Positions 1 through 7,806 of a stretch of 64,000 nucleotides of DNA are shown here, piece by piece. The notes under the pieces were generated by a model. The model saw only the letters and a list, made by a program, of their open reading frames with translations. It was not told where the DNA came from and did not search any database. Location: NCBI RefSeq assembly GCF_042685645.1, contig NZ_JBHUNX010000001.1:620001-684000 (forward strand), given 5' to 3'. This DNA is from Salininema proteolyticum. Lineage in GTDB: Bacteria > Actinomycetota > Actinomycetes > Mycobacteriales > Micromonosporaceae. The translations under genes and the position numbers were made by a program. Every line of letters starts with the position of its first letter. Position 1 is the stretch's first letter.

Positions 1-157
1 GCAGCGGAGCCGGACGACGCAGGACCAGAGTCGCGGCCATCGCCGTCGACCACCACCAGTCCGGTTGCCCCAAAAGACCCATGACCACGCACACCAGTAC
101 CCCGAGCCCGGCCACGGCCGCGTCGCTGTACCGCAGTGCATGTTCGCGTGTGGTCAT
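1..157 (-). CDS. Membrane sensor histidine kinase, N-terminal fragment (cut by window edge)
   Basis: Read leftward from an ATG at 157, the frame is open for 52 codons to the window edge. It begins MTTREHALRYSDAAVAG, then has a hydrophobic helix, a WWW cluster, a second hydrophobic stretch and an RRPAPL turn. Short membrane helices broken by RRxAPL are typical of the sensor region of actinobacterial HisKA_3-type kinases. No kinase motif lies inside the window, so this is inference from the N-terminus alone. It is divergent from the lanthipeptide genes, so it may belong to their regulatory system. Another multi-pass membrane protein is the alternative. Confidence 0.45.
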   Translation of the reverse strand, partial: MTTREHALRYSDAAVAGLGVLVCVVMGLLGQPDWWWSTAMAATLVLRRPAPL

Positions 158-616
158 GCCATCACACTACCAGTTCTGCCGTAGGGGAAGGCTTGGCGCC
201 CAACGGATCGGAGCCTGCCGAGACGGGGCTCGCCGTGACGGACTCGCGGGATGTCGAACGTCCCGAGCCGGCGATCGGACAGTATACGGTCGGAATTCAG
301 AGCGGGAGTAGACGTTTCTGGTAAACGGGGCCGGGCGGCTGCCACTGGGCAAACGTAATTCGCCCATCAGCTGTGGGAACAGTCGTGAGTCCGACGATGG
401 TGGGATTTCATGAAAGAAGATCACCGAATCGTATAATGTGCGCGACCACTCCGACCAGTATTCTCGTACTTGTATCCATTGATCGCGTGAAGATTTGCGC
501 GAACCCCAATCCGCCGATTCTTTTCCACGCCGATCAAGACCCCCCATCTGGTCGTACAACGGTTCCGATGGAGATGGGCGAAAAAGCCACGGGCCGCCTC
601 TCAAGATAGGAAAAGC
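158..616. other. Intergenic region upstream of the lanthipeptide precursor
   Basis: No convincing gene lies in these 459 bases. The downstream part is less GC-rich than its surroundings and has a consensus-like -10 box, TATAAT at 432-437, about 180 bases before the precursor start, without a clear -35. A reverse-strand TATACT (281-286) could serve the divergent kinase. The real promoters cannot be settled by eye. Confidence 0.4.
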
Positions 617-820
617 ATGAACGACACCATTCAGCAGGAAGTCACCATGGTCAGCCCGAGCTGGGACGTCGAGGCCCGCCAGACCGACGGCGCCACGCCG
701 TCGCTCCAGGCCCAGATCGACGTCGAGTTCGAGAAGATCGCCTCCCCGTACCTCGGTAGCAGCGGCTGGGTCTGCACCCTCACCATCGAGTGCGGCACGG
801 TCGTCTGCGCCTGCCAGTAG
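617..820 (+). CDS. lanA: Class II lanthipeptide precursor, actagardine/michiganin type
   Basis: This 67-residue prepeptide has a leader of about 47 residues ending IASPYLG, followed by the predicted core SSGWVCTLTIECGTVVCACQ. From memory of the family, actagardine is the same over 19 residues except Ile for Val at position 16, and michiganin has a similar leader (MND start, MVSP, Q-x-Q-I-D, SPY) and also one extra C-terminal residue (Arg there, Gln here). The core keeps the CTLTxEC lipid II-binding motif and all residues for the four family bridges: Ser1-Cys6, Thr7-Cys12, Thr9-Cys17, Thr14-Cys19. The leader does not end in a double-glycine site. An AGGA ribosome site lies 8 bases before the ATG. 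The product should inhibit cell-wall synthesis in Gram-positive bacteria once modified and exported. Confidence 0.93.
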   Translation: MNDTIQQEVTMVSPSWDVEARQTDGATPSLQAQIDVEFEKIASPYLGSSGWVCTLTIECGTVVCACQ

Positions 821-831
821 CAAACCCCTTC

Positions 832-868
832 GGCGGGCGGTTCGGGTCTCGCACCTGGGCCGCCCGCC
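832..868 (+). terminator. Hairpin between precursor and synthetase genes (attenuator candidate)
   Basis: Arms GGCGGGCGG (832-840) and CCGCCCGCC (860-868) pair perfectly over nine G:C-rich pairs around a 19-base loop and are followed by TTTCCCGT. It lies 12 bases past the precursor stop and 39 bases before the synthetase start. Such partial terminators commonly give excess precursor mRNA over the enzyme message in lanthipeptide operons. Confidence 0.6.
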
Positions 869-907
869 TTTCCCGTACTTCCGCAGACTAAGAGACAGGA
901 ACGATCG

Positions 908-3900
908 GTGCCCACAAGCAACGACACGCTGGTACTGGCCCAGGCCGCCGCACTGCACGAACGGCGGCCCGGGTCAACGACAGGAAAAGGCGCGGACGCG
1001 GCGACCGACGCGTGGGCGCGACGCCTCCTCGAAGAGGAGGGCACGTTGGACGCCTACCTGAGTCGACAGGGACTGGACCGGGATGGCCTGGCAGCGTTGC
1101 TGTCCGGTGGATCCTGGACCCCGCGGCCCGGCAGCACGGACTGGCTCGCGCGGGCCGACGAATGGCTGCTGCGCCCCACCTCCCACCATCTCGCGACAGG
1201 GCCGCTGGTCATCGAAGGAAGCCGCGTCGAAGAGCTCCCGTTCCCGGGACTGCTTGGCCCGGTGGTCGCCGAGCAAGCGGACCACCTCGACCGTTGGTCC
1301 TGGCTGACCGAAGAAGCGCGCGCCGGCCTCCTGGACCGCCTCGCGGAACGACTCGCGACGCTGTCCCTGCGATGCCTGGTTACCGACCTCGCACGGGACA
1401 CCGCCGAGGGAGCGTACGAACGCCTGGACACCGCACTCTCGAAACCCGACGAACGGCTGCGCTTCTACGCGCGATACCCCGTGCTGGCAAAGGATCTCAC
1501 CGTAGGCATCGCGAACTGGCGCGCACAGGTCGAACGGATCCTCGACCGCCTCGTCGCGGACGCCGACGCACTCGCGGACGCCGACCTCCTGCCCTGCGAC
1601 TACCGGACACTGCGAGACATCGAGCTCGCCACCGGCGACAGTCACGAAGCGGGCCAGACGGTCGCGATCCTGCGCTTCACCGACGGGCACCGGCTCGTCT
1701 ACAAACCCCGCGACTGCTCCGTCTTCACCCTCTACCGCGACACCCTCGACGCCCTCGCACCTATGCTGCCTCTCGAGTCGCGTCTACACGCCCCCATCGC
1801 GCTGGTCCGGCCCGAATACGGCTGGGTCGAGCACATCGCCCACGCCACCGGCACCACCGACCCCGGCACTTATCTGCGCAAGCTCGGCGGGCTGCTGGCG
1901 ATAGCCCACGTCTTCGGCTCCTCCGACCTCCACCTCGAGAACGTCATAGCCTCCCCGGCCGGCCCCGTACCCGTCGACCTGGAGACGCTCGTCCAGAACC
2001 GCAGCGGCAAAACCGACACCTCCGTCGCGGCACAGGTGGCGGTCCGGCGGCTGAACGAGTCCGTCCTCGGCACCGGCATCCTCCCCGTCCAACTCACCGC
2101 CGGAGAAGACACCAGCATCGACGTCAGCGTGAGCACCGGCGGACTCAAGGAGGACACCGGATACGCCACCGCACACCAGCTCGTCGACCCGTGCACCGAC
2201 CGGATGCGGATCGAAGCCGTGGAAACGCCGATCGGCAAGGCGAAGAACCAGCCCCCGGGCATGACCGCCGCGCTTGTCCGCGCCCACCGCACCGCCCTGA
2301 GCGACGGATTCGCGGAAACCTACCGAGCTGTTCTCACCCAGCGCACGCGGCTGCGCGAGATCCTCACCGAGGCACCCGACATGACAGTGCGGCACATCGT
2401 CCGCGCCACCCGCTCGTACTCGCTCCTGCTCACCGAGATGCGCCAGCCGGGCCGACTCCGCAGCGGCATCGACCGCGACCACCTCCTGCGCAGCCTATGG
2501 GTGAGACTCGCCGAGCACCCCGACGAAGCCGACCTCATCCGCGCGGAGGAACAAGCGATCCGCCGCCTCGATGTCCCCCTGTTCAGCACTGGCCTGGACA
2601 CCAGCGCCCTGCACACCGACGGGCACGAGATCGCCCCCGGCTATTTCGAACGCACCACCCGAGACGACGTACTGCACCGCCTCGACGACCTCTCCGAGAA
2701 CGCCATCGCCGAATCACGGCGGATCATCGACGAATCGATCCTCGCCGCGACGCCCGCCCAGGAACGCACCGAGCCCCCGCGCGAGGCACCACTTCCCGAG
2801 CGGGCGAGCGACAGCGAAGCCGCACTCCGCAGAGCGGCCCGAGAACAGGGCGAACTCCTCGTCGACACCGCCATCCTGGGACAGGACGACGCAACCTGGA
2901 TCAGCGTCTGCAGCAGCACCGACAGCACCGGACTCGAATACCGCCCCATCGGCCCCACCCTCTACGACGGACTCGCCGGCATCGCCTTCGCGGCCACCTA
3001 CGCCCACGAAGTCCTCCCCGACCTAGGACTCGACGACCTAGCCCACCGAACCGTGCACGCCGTCGCCGCGATCCTCGACGACTGGGCCCAAGACCGCGTC
3101 GAACTACCCATCGGAGCCTTCAGCGGCGCCGCCGGCCTCCTCTACGCCATCGCCCACTACGACTCCCGGCTCGGGGGCGACCGGTACCGGAAACTCCGAG
3201 CCGCGGCCGTCCGACGACTGGCCACCGCATCGGCGAACGACAAGTACCTGGACGTCATGGCCGGTACCGCAGGAGCGATCGCGGTCATCGCGGCCCTACC
3301 CGAAGTGCGCACCGACTACGGCCGGGAAGCGCTTCGCGCGCTCGCGGACCGACTGATCGAGCGCGGGGTTGACGCCGGCGACGGCAGTCTCGCCTGGGAG
3401 ACCGGAACCGCGCGAGCCCGACTCGGCGGCTTCTCCCACGGCGCCACCGGAATCGGCTGGACACTCGCCAAGGCCGCCGCCCTCCTCGACGACGACGGCA
3501 TCGCCACAGCGGCACGCCGCGCGCTCCAGTTCGACGACACCCTGTTCGACCCCACGAGGCACCGCTGGCTCGACGTCCGCCCCGAGTCGGTCGCCCAGGG
3601 CAAAGCCTTCCCCGCGCACTGGTGCCACGGCGCCTCGGGCATCGCCATGGCACGCGCGTCCGCCGCGACTCTGCTGAAGGCACCCGAACTGCTCGACCTC
3701 GCAGTCCTCGGCGCGCAGGAGACCACCAGGGACGTGCTGCCGAGCGACGACTCCCTGTGCCACGGCACCCTCGGAAACCTCCTCGCCATGAGGGAGACCG
3801 CACGGCACGTCTCCACCGACATCGGACTAGACGGATTCCGGAACCGCGTCATCGATCGACTCGACCGCGAGGCACCGCGCAGCGGACTACCACAGGGCAT

Positions 3901-4015
3901 CACCACCGTCCGGGGACTCCTGCTCGGCACCGCCGGCTCCATGTACGCCCTGTGCCGCGAACTACGCCCCTCGATCCCCAACGCGCTCCTGCTCGACGGA
4001 CCGCCCGAGCGCTGA
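908..4015 (+). CDS. lanM: Bifunctional class II lanthipeptide synthetase LanM
   Basis: This 1035-residue enzyme has the usual LanM length. The N-terminal two thirds is the DUF4135-type dehydratase that phosphorylates and eliminates core Ser/Thr; visible landmarks include KPRDCSVFTLY near residue 265 and VDLETL near 356. The C-terminal third is a LanC-like cyclase that adds Cys thiols to the dehydro residues: GAFSGAAGLLYAI, FSHGATG (His844), WCHGASG (Cys906) and CHGTLGN (Cys951-His952), the last two supplying the expected zinc ligands. It starts with GTG, preceded by AGGAA at good spacing, directly downstream of the precursor. All catalytic landmarks appear intact. Confidence 0.95.
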   Translation: MPTSNDTLVLAQAAALHERRPGSTTGKGADAATDAWARRLLEEEGTLDAYLSRQGLDRDGLAALLSGGSWTPRPGSTDWLARADEWLLRPTSHHLATGPLVIEGSRVEELPFPGLLGPVVAEQADHLDRWSWLTEEARAGLLDRLAERLATLSLRCLVTDLARDTAEGAYERLDTALSKPDERLRFYARYPVLAKDLTVGIANWRAQVERILDRLVADADALADADLLPCDYRTLRDIELATGDSHEAGQTVAILRFTDGHRLVYKPRDCSVFTLYRDTLDALAPMLPLESRLHAPIALVRPEYGWVEHIAHATGTTDPGTYLRKLGGLLAIAHVFGSSDLHLENVIASPAGPVPVDLETLVQNRSGKTDTSVAAQVAVRRLNESVLGTGILPVQLTAGEDTSIDVSVSTGGLKEDTGYATAHQLVDPCTDRMRIEAVETPIGKAKNQPPGMTAALVRAHRTALSDGFAETYRAVLTQRTRLREILTEAPDMTVRHIVRATRSYSLLLTEMRQPGRLRSGIDRDHLLRSLWVRLAEHPDEADLIRAEEQAIRRLDVPLFSTGLDTSALHTDGHEIAPGYFERTTRDDVLHRLDDLSENAIAESRRIIDESILAATPAQERTEPPREAPLPERASDSEAALRRAAREQGELLVDTAILGQDDATWISVCSSTDSTGLEYRPIGPTLYDGLAGIAFAATYAHEVLPDLGLDDLAHRTVHAVAAILDDWAQDRVELPIGAFSGAAGLLYAIAHYDSRLGGDRYRKLRAAAVRRLATASANDKYLDVMAGTAGAIAVIAALPEVRTDYGREALRALADRLIERGVDAGDGSLAWETGTARARLGGFSHGATGIGWTLAKAAALLDDDGIATAARRALQFDDTLFDPTRHRWLDVRPESVAQGKAFPAHWCHGASGIAMARASAATLLKAPELLDLAVLGAQETTRDVLPSDDSLCHGTLGNLLAMRETARHVSTDIGLDGFRNRVIDRLDREAPRSGLPQGITTVRGLLLGTAGSMYALCRELRPSIPNALLLDGPPER

Positions 4016-4043
4016 CCTCGAGCCTCTGTGGACGACATGTCAG

Positions 4044-4071
4044 TCCGGGTCGGTCATTGGGCCGACCCGGA
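4044..4071 (+). terminator. Terminator after lanM
   Basis: Perfect 10-bp arms TCCGGGTCGG (4044-4053) and CCGACCCGGA (4062-4071) enclose an 8-base loop and are followed by TTATA. It separates the synthetase from the transporter genes, so the transporter may have its own promoter in 4072-4182. Confidence 0.65.
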
Positions 4072-4182
4072 TTATACGATCGAAGGAGCCGTTGACCAGC
4101 GGATTCCATACCGTGGCATGATTCGCATGGTGCTCCGCGGAGGGATCATTGGCGTCATGTTGATAATAGAGAACGGCCTCCG

Positions 4183-5082
4183 ATGAATACCGTAATCGCC
4201 ACACGAGGACTCACCAAACAGTTCAAGAACCACACAGCGGTAGACTCGCTCGACCTCCAAGTGCCACAGGGCGTCGTCTACGGATTCCTCGGCCCCAACG
4301 GGTCCGGGAAATCCACCACTATGAAGATGCTCCTCGGCCTCACCCAGCCCACCGCAGGCGAGATCGACCTATTCGGACAGCGCCTCACCCCCACCACCCG
4401 GGCAGAACTGCTTCCGTCGATCGGGTCGATGATCGAAGCCCCGCCCGGATACGGGCACCTCACCGGGTGGGAGAACATGCAGATCGTCCGATCCATGCTC
4501 GAACTCGCCGAACCCCAGATCGAACGGGCCTTCGCCACCGTCCGGCTCACCGAGCACAAGCACAAGCTCGTCCGCAACTATTCACTGGGCATGAAACAGC
4601 GGCTCGGCATCGCGATGGCACTGGCGCGCGAACCCGCGATGCTCGTCCTCGACGAACCCACCAACGGTCTCGACCCGTCCGGGATCGAAGAGATCCGCAG
4701 CCTCCTCGTCGACCTCGCCGGGGAAGGGATCACGGTCATGGTCTCCAGCCACCTGCTCGACGAGATCGACAAGATGGCGACGGTGCTGGGCATCCTCTCC
4801 TCCGGGAAGATGATCTTCCAAGGCACTAGAGACCAGCTGTTCCAACACTCCATCCCCGACGTGGTGATCGAGACACCCGACCCCGAATCGGCCGGCCGCC
4901 TCGTGGAGGGCGCGACGGTGGTTCCGGAGGGGATCTCGTTGAGCGGGCTCGACAAGGACAAGACGGCCGGGCTCGTGAAGTACCTCGTGGACGCAGACGT
5001 GTCGATCTACCAGGTGCGGCGCGTCCAGCAGAGCCTCGAAGACGTGTTCATGGACCTCACCGGCCGATCGGGTCTGCTATGA
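4183..5082 (+). CDS. ABC transporter ATP-binding protein, LanF-type immunity
   Basis: This 299-residue ATPase belongs to the family of bacitracin and lantibiotic self-protection transporters (BcrA/LanF). It shows Walker A GPNGSGKST near residue 40, a signature NYSLGMKQRLG near 135, Walker B MLVLDEPTNGLDPSG near 155 and the switch His in VMVSSHLL. The C-terminal 80 residues resemble the extension typical of this subfamily. It overlaps the first permease gene by ATGA. It has no peptidase C39 domain and so is not a LanT exporter. The role as producer immunity is inferred from neighbouring lanA and lanM. Confidence 0.88.
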   Translation: MNTVIATRGLTKQFKNHTAVDSLDLQVPQGVVYGFLGPNGSGKSTTMKMLLGLTQPTAGEIDLFGQRLTPTTRAELLPSIGSMIEAPPGYGHLTGWENMQIVRSMLELAEPQIERAFATVRLTEHKHKLVRNYSLGMKQRLGIAMALAREPAMLVLDEPTNGLDPSGIEEIRSLLVDLAGEGITVMVSSHLLDEIDKMATVLGILSSGKMIFQGTRDQLFQHSIPDVVIETPDPESAGRLVEGATVVPEGISLSGLDKDKTAGLVKYLVDADVSIYQVRRVQQSLEDVFMDLTGRSGLL

Positions 5083-5831
5083 GACGAGCCCTTGCCCTGG
5101 AATTCCGCAAGATGCGGCGCCTGCGCACACTGCCGTTGCTCATCGGCGTCGTCGTGGCCGTCGCCGCACTGAGCTCCGCCTCGCTGTTCTCCGGATCCGC
5201 GCGGGAGACCTTCGACGACCCGTCCGCGGAACCGTGGGCGGCGCTGCTGCTGACCTACACGATGATGGCGGCGATGACCTCGCCGATCCTCACCGCCGTG
5301 CTCTCCAGCCGCCAGACCGACATCGAACATTCCGGGGTCGGCTGGACCCTGGCCTCCACCGCCGGCCGCACGCCCGGCGAGCTGTGCCGAGCCAAACTCG
5401 CCGCGCTGGCGATACTGCTCGCGCCGGCGGTTCTGGCGCAGTCGCTCCTCGTCATCGGGATCGGCACCTTCGCCGGTATCCAGGTGCCGCTCGACCTCGC
5501 GCCGTGGGGGCTCTACACCGTGCTGCTCTACCTGGTCGACGTCGCCTTCTGCGGGCTGTACATCTGGCTGGCCGCGCGGGTGGAGAACCAGCTCGTCAGC
5601 GTCGGTGTCGGCGTGCTGGGCGCGTTCCTGGCCGTATTCTCGCTTCTCATACCCCCGGGTTTGAGCTACGTGATCCCGTGGGGCTATTACGCCGTCATAT
5701 CCCACGCCGGGCAGTCCGGGGGAGAGGTCACCTATGTGAACGCGCCCTACGGGCTGGTGGCCGGCTTCCTGATCCTGGTAGCGGTCCTCATTGCCTGGTA
5801 CACCAGACGCTTCGACCGGATCGAAAGGTAG
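5079..5831 (+). CDS. ABC transporter permease, LanE/LanG-like
   Basis: A 250-residue polytopic membrane protein with about six hydrophobic segments, starting MRRALALEFRKMRRLRTLP, the amphipathic N-terminus typical of ABC-2 permeases of lantibiotic immunity transporters. Its start overlaps the ATPase stop by four bases. It is inferred to form a heteromeric channel with the next gene product, expelling the lantibiotic from the producer's membrane. Confidence 0.82.
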   Translation: MRRALALEFRKMRRLRTLPLLIGVVVAVAALSSASLFSGSARETFDDPSAEPWAALLLTYTMMAAMTSPILTAVLSSRQTDIEHSGVGWTLASTAGRTPGELCRAKLAALAILLAPAVLAQSLLVIGIGTFAGIQVPLDLAPWGLYTVLLYLVDVAFCGLYIWLAARVENQLVSVGVGVLGAFLAVFSLLIPPGLSYVIPWGYYAVISHAGQSGGEVTYVNAPYGLVAGFLILVAVLIAWYTRRFDRIER

Positions 5832-5837
5832 GCAACA

Positions 5838-6584
5838 GTGTTCCGTGCAGAACTGATTAAGCTCAAGCGCTCCAGCACCTGGATCATCGCGCTCATACTG
5901 CCGCTGCTCGCCGTCGTCACCGGCACGATCAACCTCGCCAACAACGACGAAGTTCTCAGCGCGGGGTGGGCCTCGTTCACCTCGCAGGTCGTGCTGTTCT
6001 ACGGGATGCTGTTCTTCTCGATCGGCATCAGCCTTCTCGCCGCGACCGTCTGGCGCATGGAGCATCGCGGTACGAACTGGAACCTGCTGCTCACCAACAC
6101 GGTTCGGCCCGTGCGGCTCGTACTCGTGAAGATCGGGGTCATCCTGGTGCTCGTCGCTGCCATGCAGCTCGTGCTGATTGCGGCGACCGCGATCGCCGGA
6201 GTGTTCGTGCTGCGGCTTGACGATCCGTTCCCGTGGGATTTCGCGCTCGTCGGGGTGATAGCCGTCGGTGCGGCTCTGCCGCTGATAGCGGTGCAGTCAC
6301 TGCTGTCGATGTCGATGAAGTCCTTCGCCGCGCCCGTCGCGCTCTGTCTGGTCGGTTGTGTCATCGGCGTTGCGGCGGTGACCTCGGTAGCTCTGCGTCC
6401 CATCGGATACGTGCTGCCGCAGGCGATCAACACGCGGGCGCTGAACCTCGGCTCCACCGCGATCGCCCAGTCCGGGGGCCTGACGGTTCCCGATGCGCTC
6501 CCGATCCTGCTCACCAGCATTGGGATTGGTGTGGTGTTCGTGCTGCTCACCACCACGGTGGTCCGCAAGGTCAAACTCCGCTGA
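5838..6584 (+). CDS. ABC transporter permease, second LanE/LanG-like subunit
   Basis: A 248-residue polytopic protein beginning MFRAELIKLKRSSTWIIALILP, again the ABC-2 permease signature, with about six membrane segments. It starts with GTG six bases after the previous stop, with AAAGGTAGG as ribosome site. Its distant likeness to the preceding permease fits the LanE-LanG pair. It is the last gene of the GC-rich lanthipeptide segment; composition changes sharply just after its stop. Confidence 0.82.
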   Translation: MFRAELIKLKRSSTWIIALILPLLAVVTGTINLANNDEVLSAGWASFTSQVVLFYGMLFFSIGISLLAATVWRMEHRGTNWNLLLTNTVRPVRLVLVKIGVILVLVAAMQLVLIAATAIAGVFVLRLDDPFPWDFALVGVIAVGAALPLIAVQSLLSMSMKSFAAPVALCLVGCVIGVAAVTSVALRPIGYVLPQAINTRALNLGSTAIAQSGGLTVPDALPILLTSIGIGVVFVLLTTTVVRKVKLR

Positions 6585-6608
6585 GGTTCGGGTTCGGGTT
6601 CGGGTTCA
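6585..6608. repeat. Hexanucleotide tandem repeat GGTTCG x4
   Basis: Three exact GGTTCG copies and a fourth with a terminal A (GGTTCA) begin at the first base after the permease stop codon. Such a short repeat could vary by slippage, but being outside the coding region it would not change the protein. Confidence 0.85.
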
Positions 6609-6763
6609 GCGAGCCCGGCAGGGCGTTTGCGCCAGCGTGAACATCGTGAACGAGAAACCTCTTTGCAGCAGGTATGGGAAGGTGTCGGGCTAAGGCTCTC
6701 TTCGCCGTCCGACTGAGATTCACGGTCGAGCAGGGACGGGTGTTCTCCCGTAGTTTGCAATAG

Positions 6764-6851
6764 CTTCTCTGGCTGTCCGTGTGTGCCGTCGCTTCCTGGC
6801 CGACCAAGCCAGGACAAGTTAGACGGTGGCGCGCTCGGACAGCCAGAGAAG
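6764..6851. repeat. Long inverted repeat with nested hairpin
   Basis: Perfect 16-bp arms (CTTCTCTGGCTGTCCG at 6764-6779 and its complement at 6836-6851) flank 56 bases that contain a second hairpin, CCTGGC (6795-6800) with GCCAGG (6808-6813). It sits where GC-rich and AT-rich DNA meet. It could be a terminator or structured RNA at the operon end, or the remains of a small mobile element; sequence alone does not decide. Confidence 0.75.
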
Positions 6852-7291
6852 GCGCGAATAGGAAGGATCTGTGGCGCAAGCTCATTTCGGTCGACGCCCT
6901 ACTTCGGTACACCATCAATCTGCTAGCCCGAAGGCACTGGATGCCGGACAGCTCCTACCACTATTGCGTCGTCCAGCGACAGGTCTCTACATCATCATTG
7001 CGTGATCGCAACAAAGCTAGGGATGCAGCTATTACCAGTGCAAACAGTGATTCAGTTCGAGTATGCAAGTATGCAAGTTCATCATGTTCTTGGACAAGGT
7101 CTTTACTTGGGTTGCATGGTGTTGGTACTGTGGGCGAGTCAGTGGCAACACCTCATCCCCCTTCGAGGCGCTGGCTTGGAAGAGATTACGTCGGAAGCCT
7201 TCTTAGGCGGATAACGATACTTATCTTGAATAACCCCAACCACAGATGCTTTGTATCTTAAGAAAATGCAATCTTCAATAGGAGTTCAGAA

Positions 7292-7705
7292 ATGGGAAGA
7301 ACATATACCCCTGAGGAAATTAGAAATATAGGTGAGGGACCGCTGCCTTCGATCGCAGAAAGCTACGATGAGCTGGCTTCTATGGTCAACGCAGCAAGGG
7401 TGTCGGCCATCAATATGTTTGACGATGGCCTACCGGTCAAGCATGAAGTTGGCGTGATCTTTGTCAGTCTATGGGAAAAATTCGAAACGGCAGCTAGAGA
7501 GCAGCCAGTGGGTCTACGAGCAATGGGTAAGACTTTTGTAGAGGTAGCTGATCGATATGACGAGGATGAGCAGGATATCGCGCTAAACCTTGAAAAGGAA
7601 CTCGAAAACATTGAGGAAGTAACTGAAGACAACCGTGAAGAGGTGATGTCAGAAAATCCACCTGAGGAGAAAAATAGGGTTATGCCAAGTGACATGAGAC
7701 TATAG
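7292..7705 (+). CDS. Small helical protein, possible type VII secretion partner (EspC-like)
   Basis: This 137-residue acidic protein has a TAGGAG ribosome site about nine bases before its ATG. It appears fully alpha-helical and has no signal peptide. Trp-containing LWEKFETAA sits midway, and a Tyr-x3-Glu sequence (YDEDE) lies at the end of the helical core, resembling the YxxxD/E signal of type VII (ESX) substrates. The next gene encodes a WXG100-like protein, which supports that reading. Codon use is AT-rich compared with the rest of the window. The family assignment is tentative. Confidence 0.6.
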   Translation: MGRTYTPEEIRNIGEGPLPSIAESYDELASMVNAARVSAINMFDDGLPVKHEVGVIFVSLWEKFETAAREQPVGLRAMGKTFVEVADRYDEDEQDIALNLEKELENIEEVTEDNREEVMSENPPEEKNRVMPSDMRL

Positions 7706-7806
7706 CTTCCATTCGGCGAGATTTATGGTGTTTGGATCGGAATTCCGAACACAAAGTTGTAAGACAGCTGCTCCTATTAGCAACAAAATTAGAAGGGAAA
7801 ATTCAT

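Larger units (their letters stand above)
6585..7291. other. Gene-free transition zone into the AT-rich island
   Basis: About 700 bases lie between the permease stop and the next gene. GC content falls steadily across it. It contains a GGTTCG tandem repeat at its left edge and a long inverted repeat at 6764-6851. The frames that are open here (for example 6779-7261) have no ribosome site and an implausible Ser/Arg-rich composition, so no gene is called. Confidence 0.5.

Noticed and set aside
4183..6584. Peptidase-containing LanT exporter
   Set aside because: The ATPase has no N-terminal C39 domain and its permeases are separate proteins of the LanE/LanG kind.
6779..7261. 160-codon open frame in the transition zone
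   Set aside because: No ribosome site, composition unlike a protein, and it runs through the long inverted repeat.
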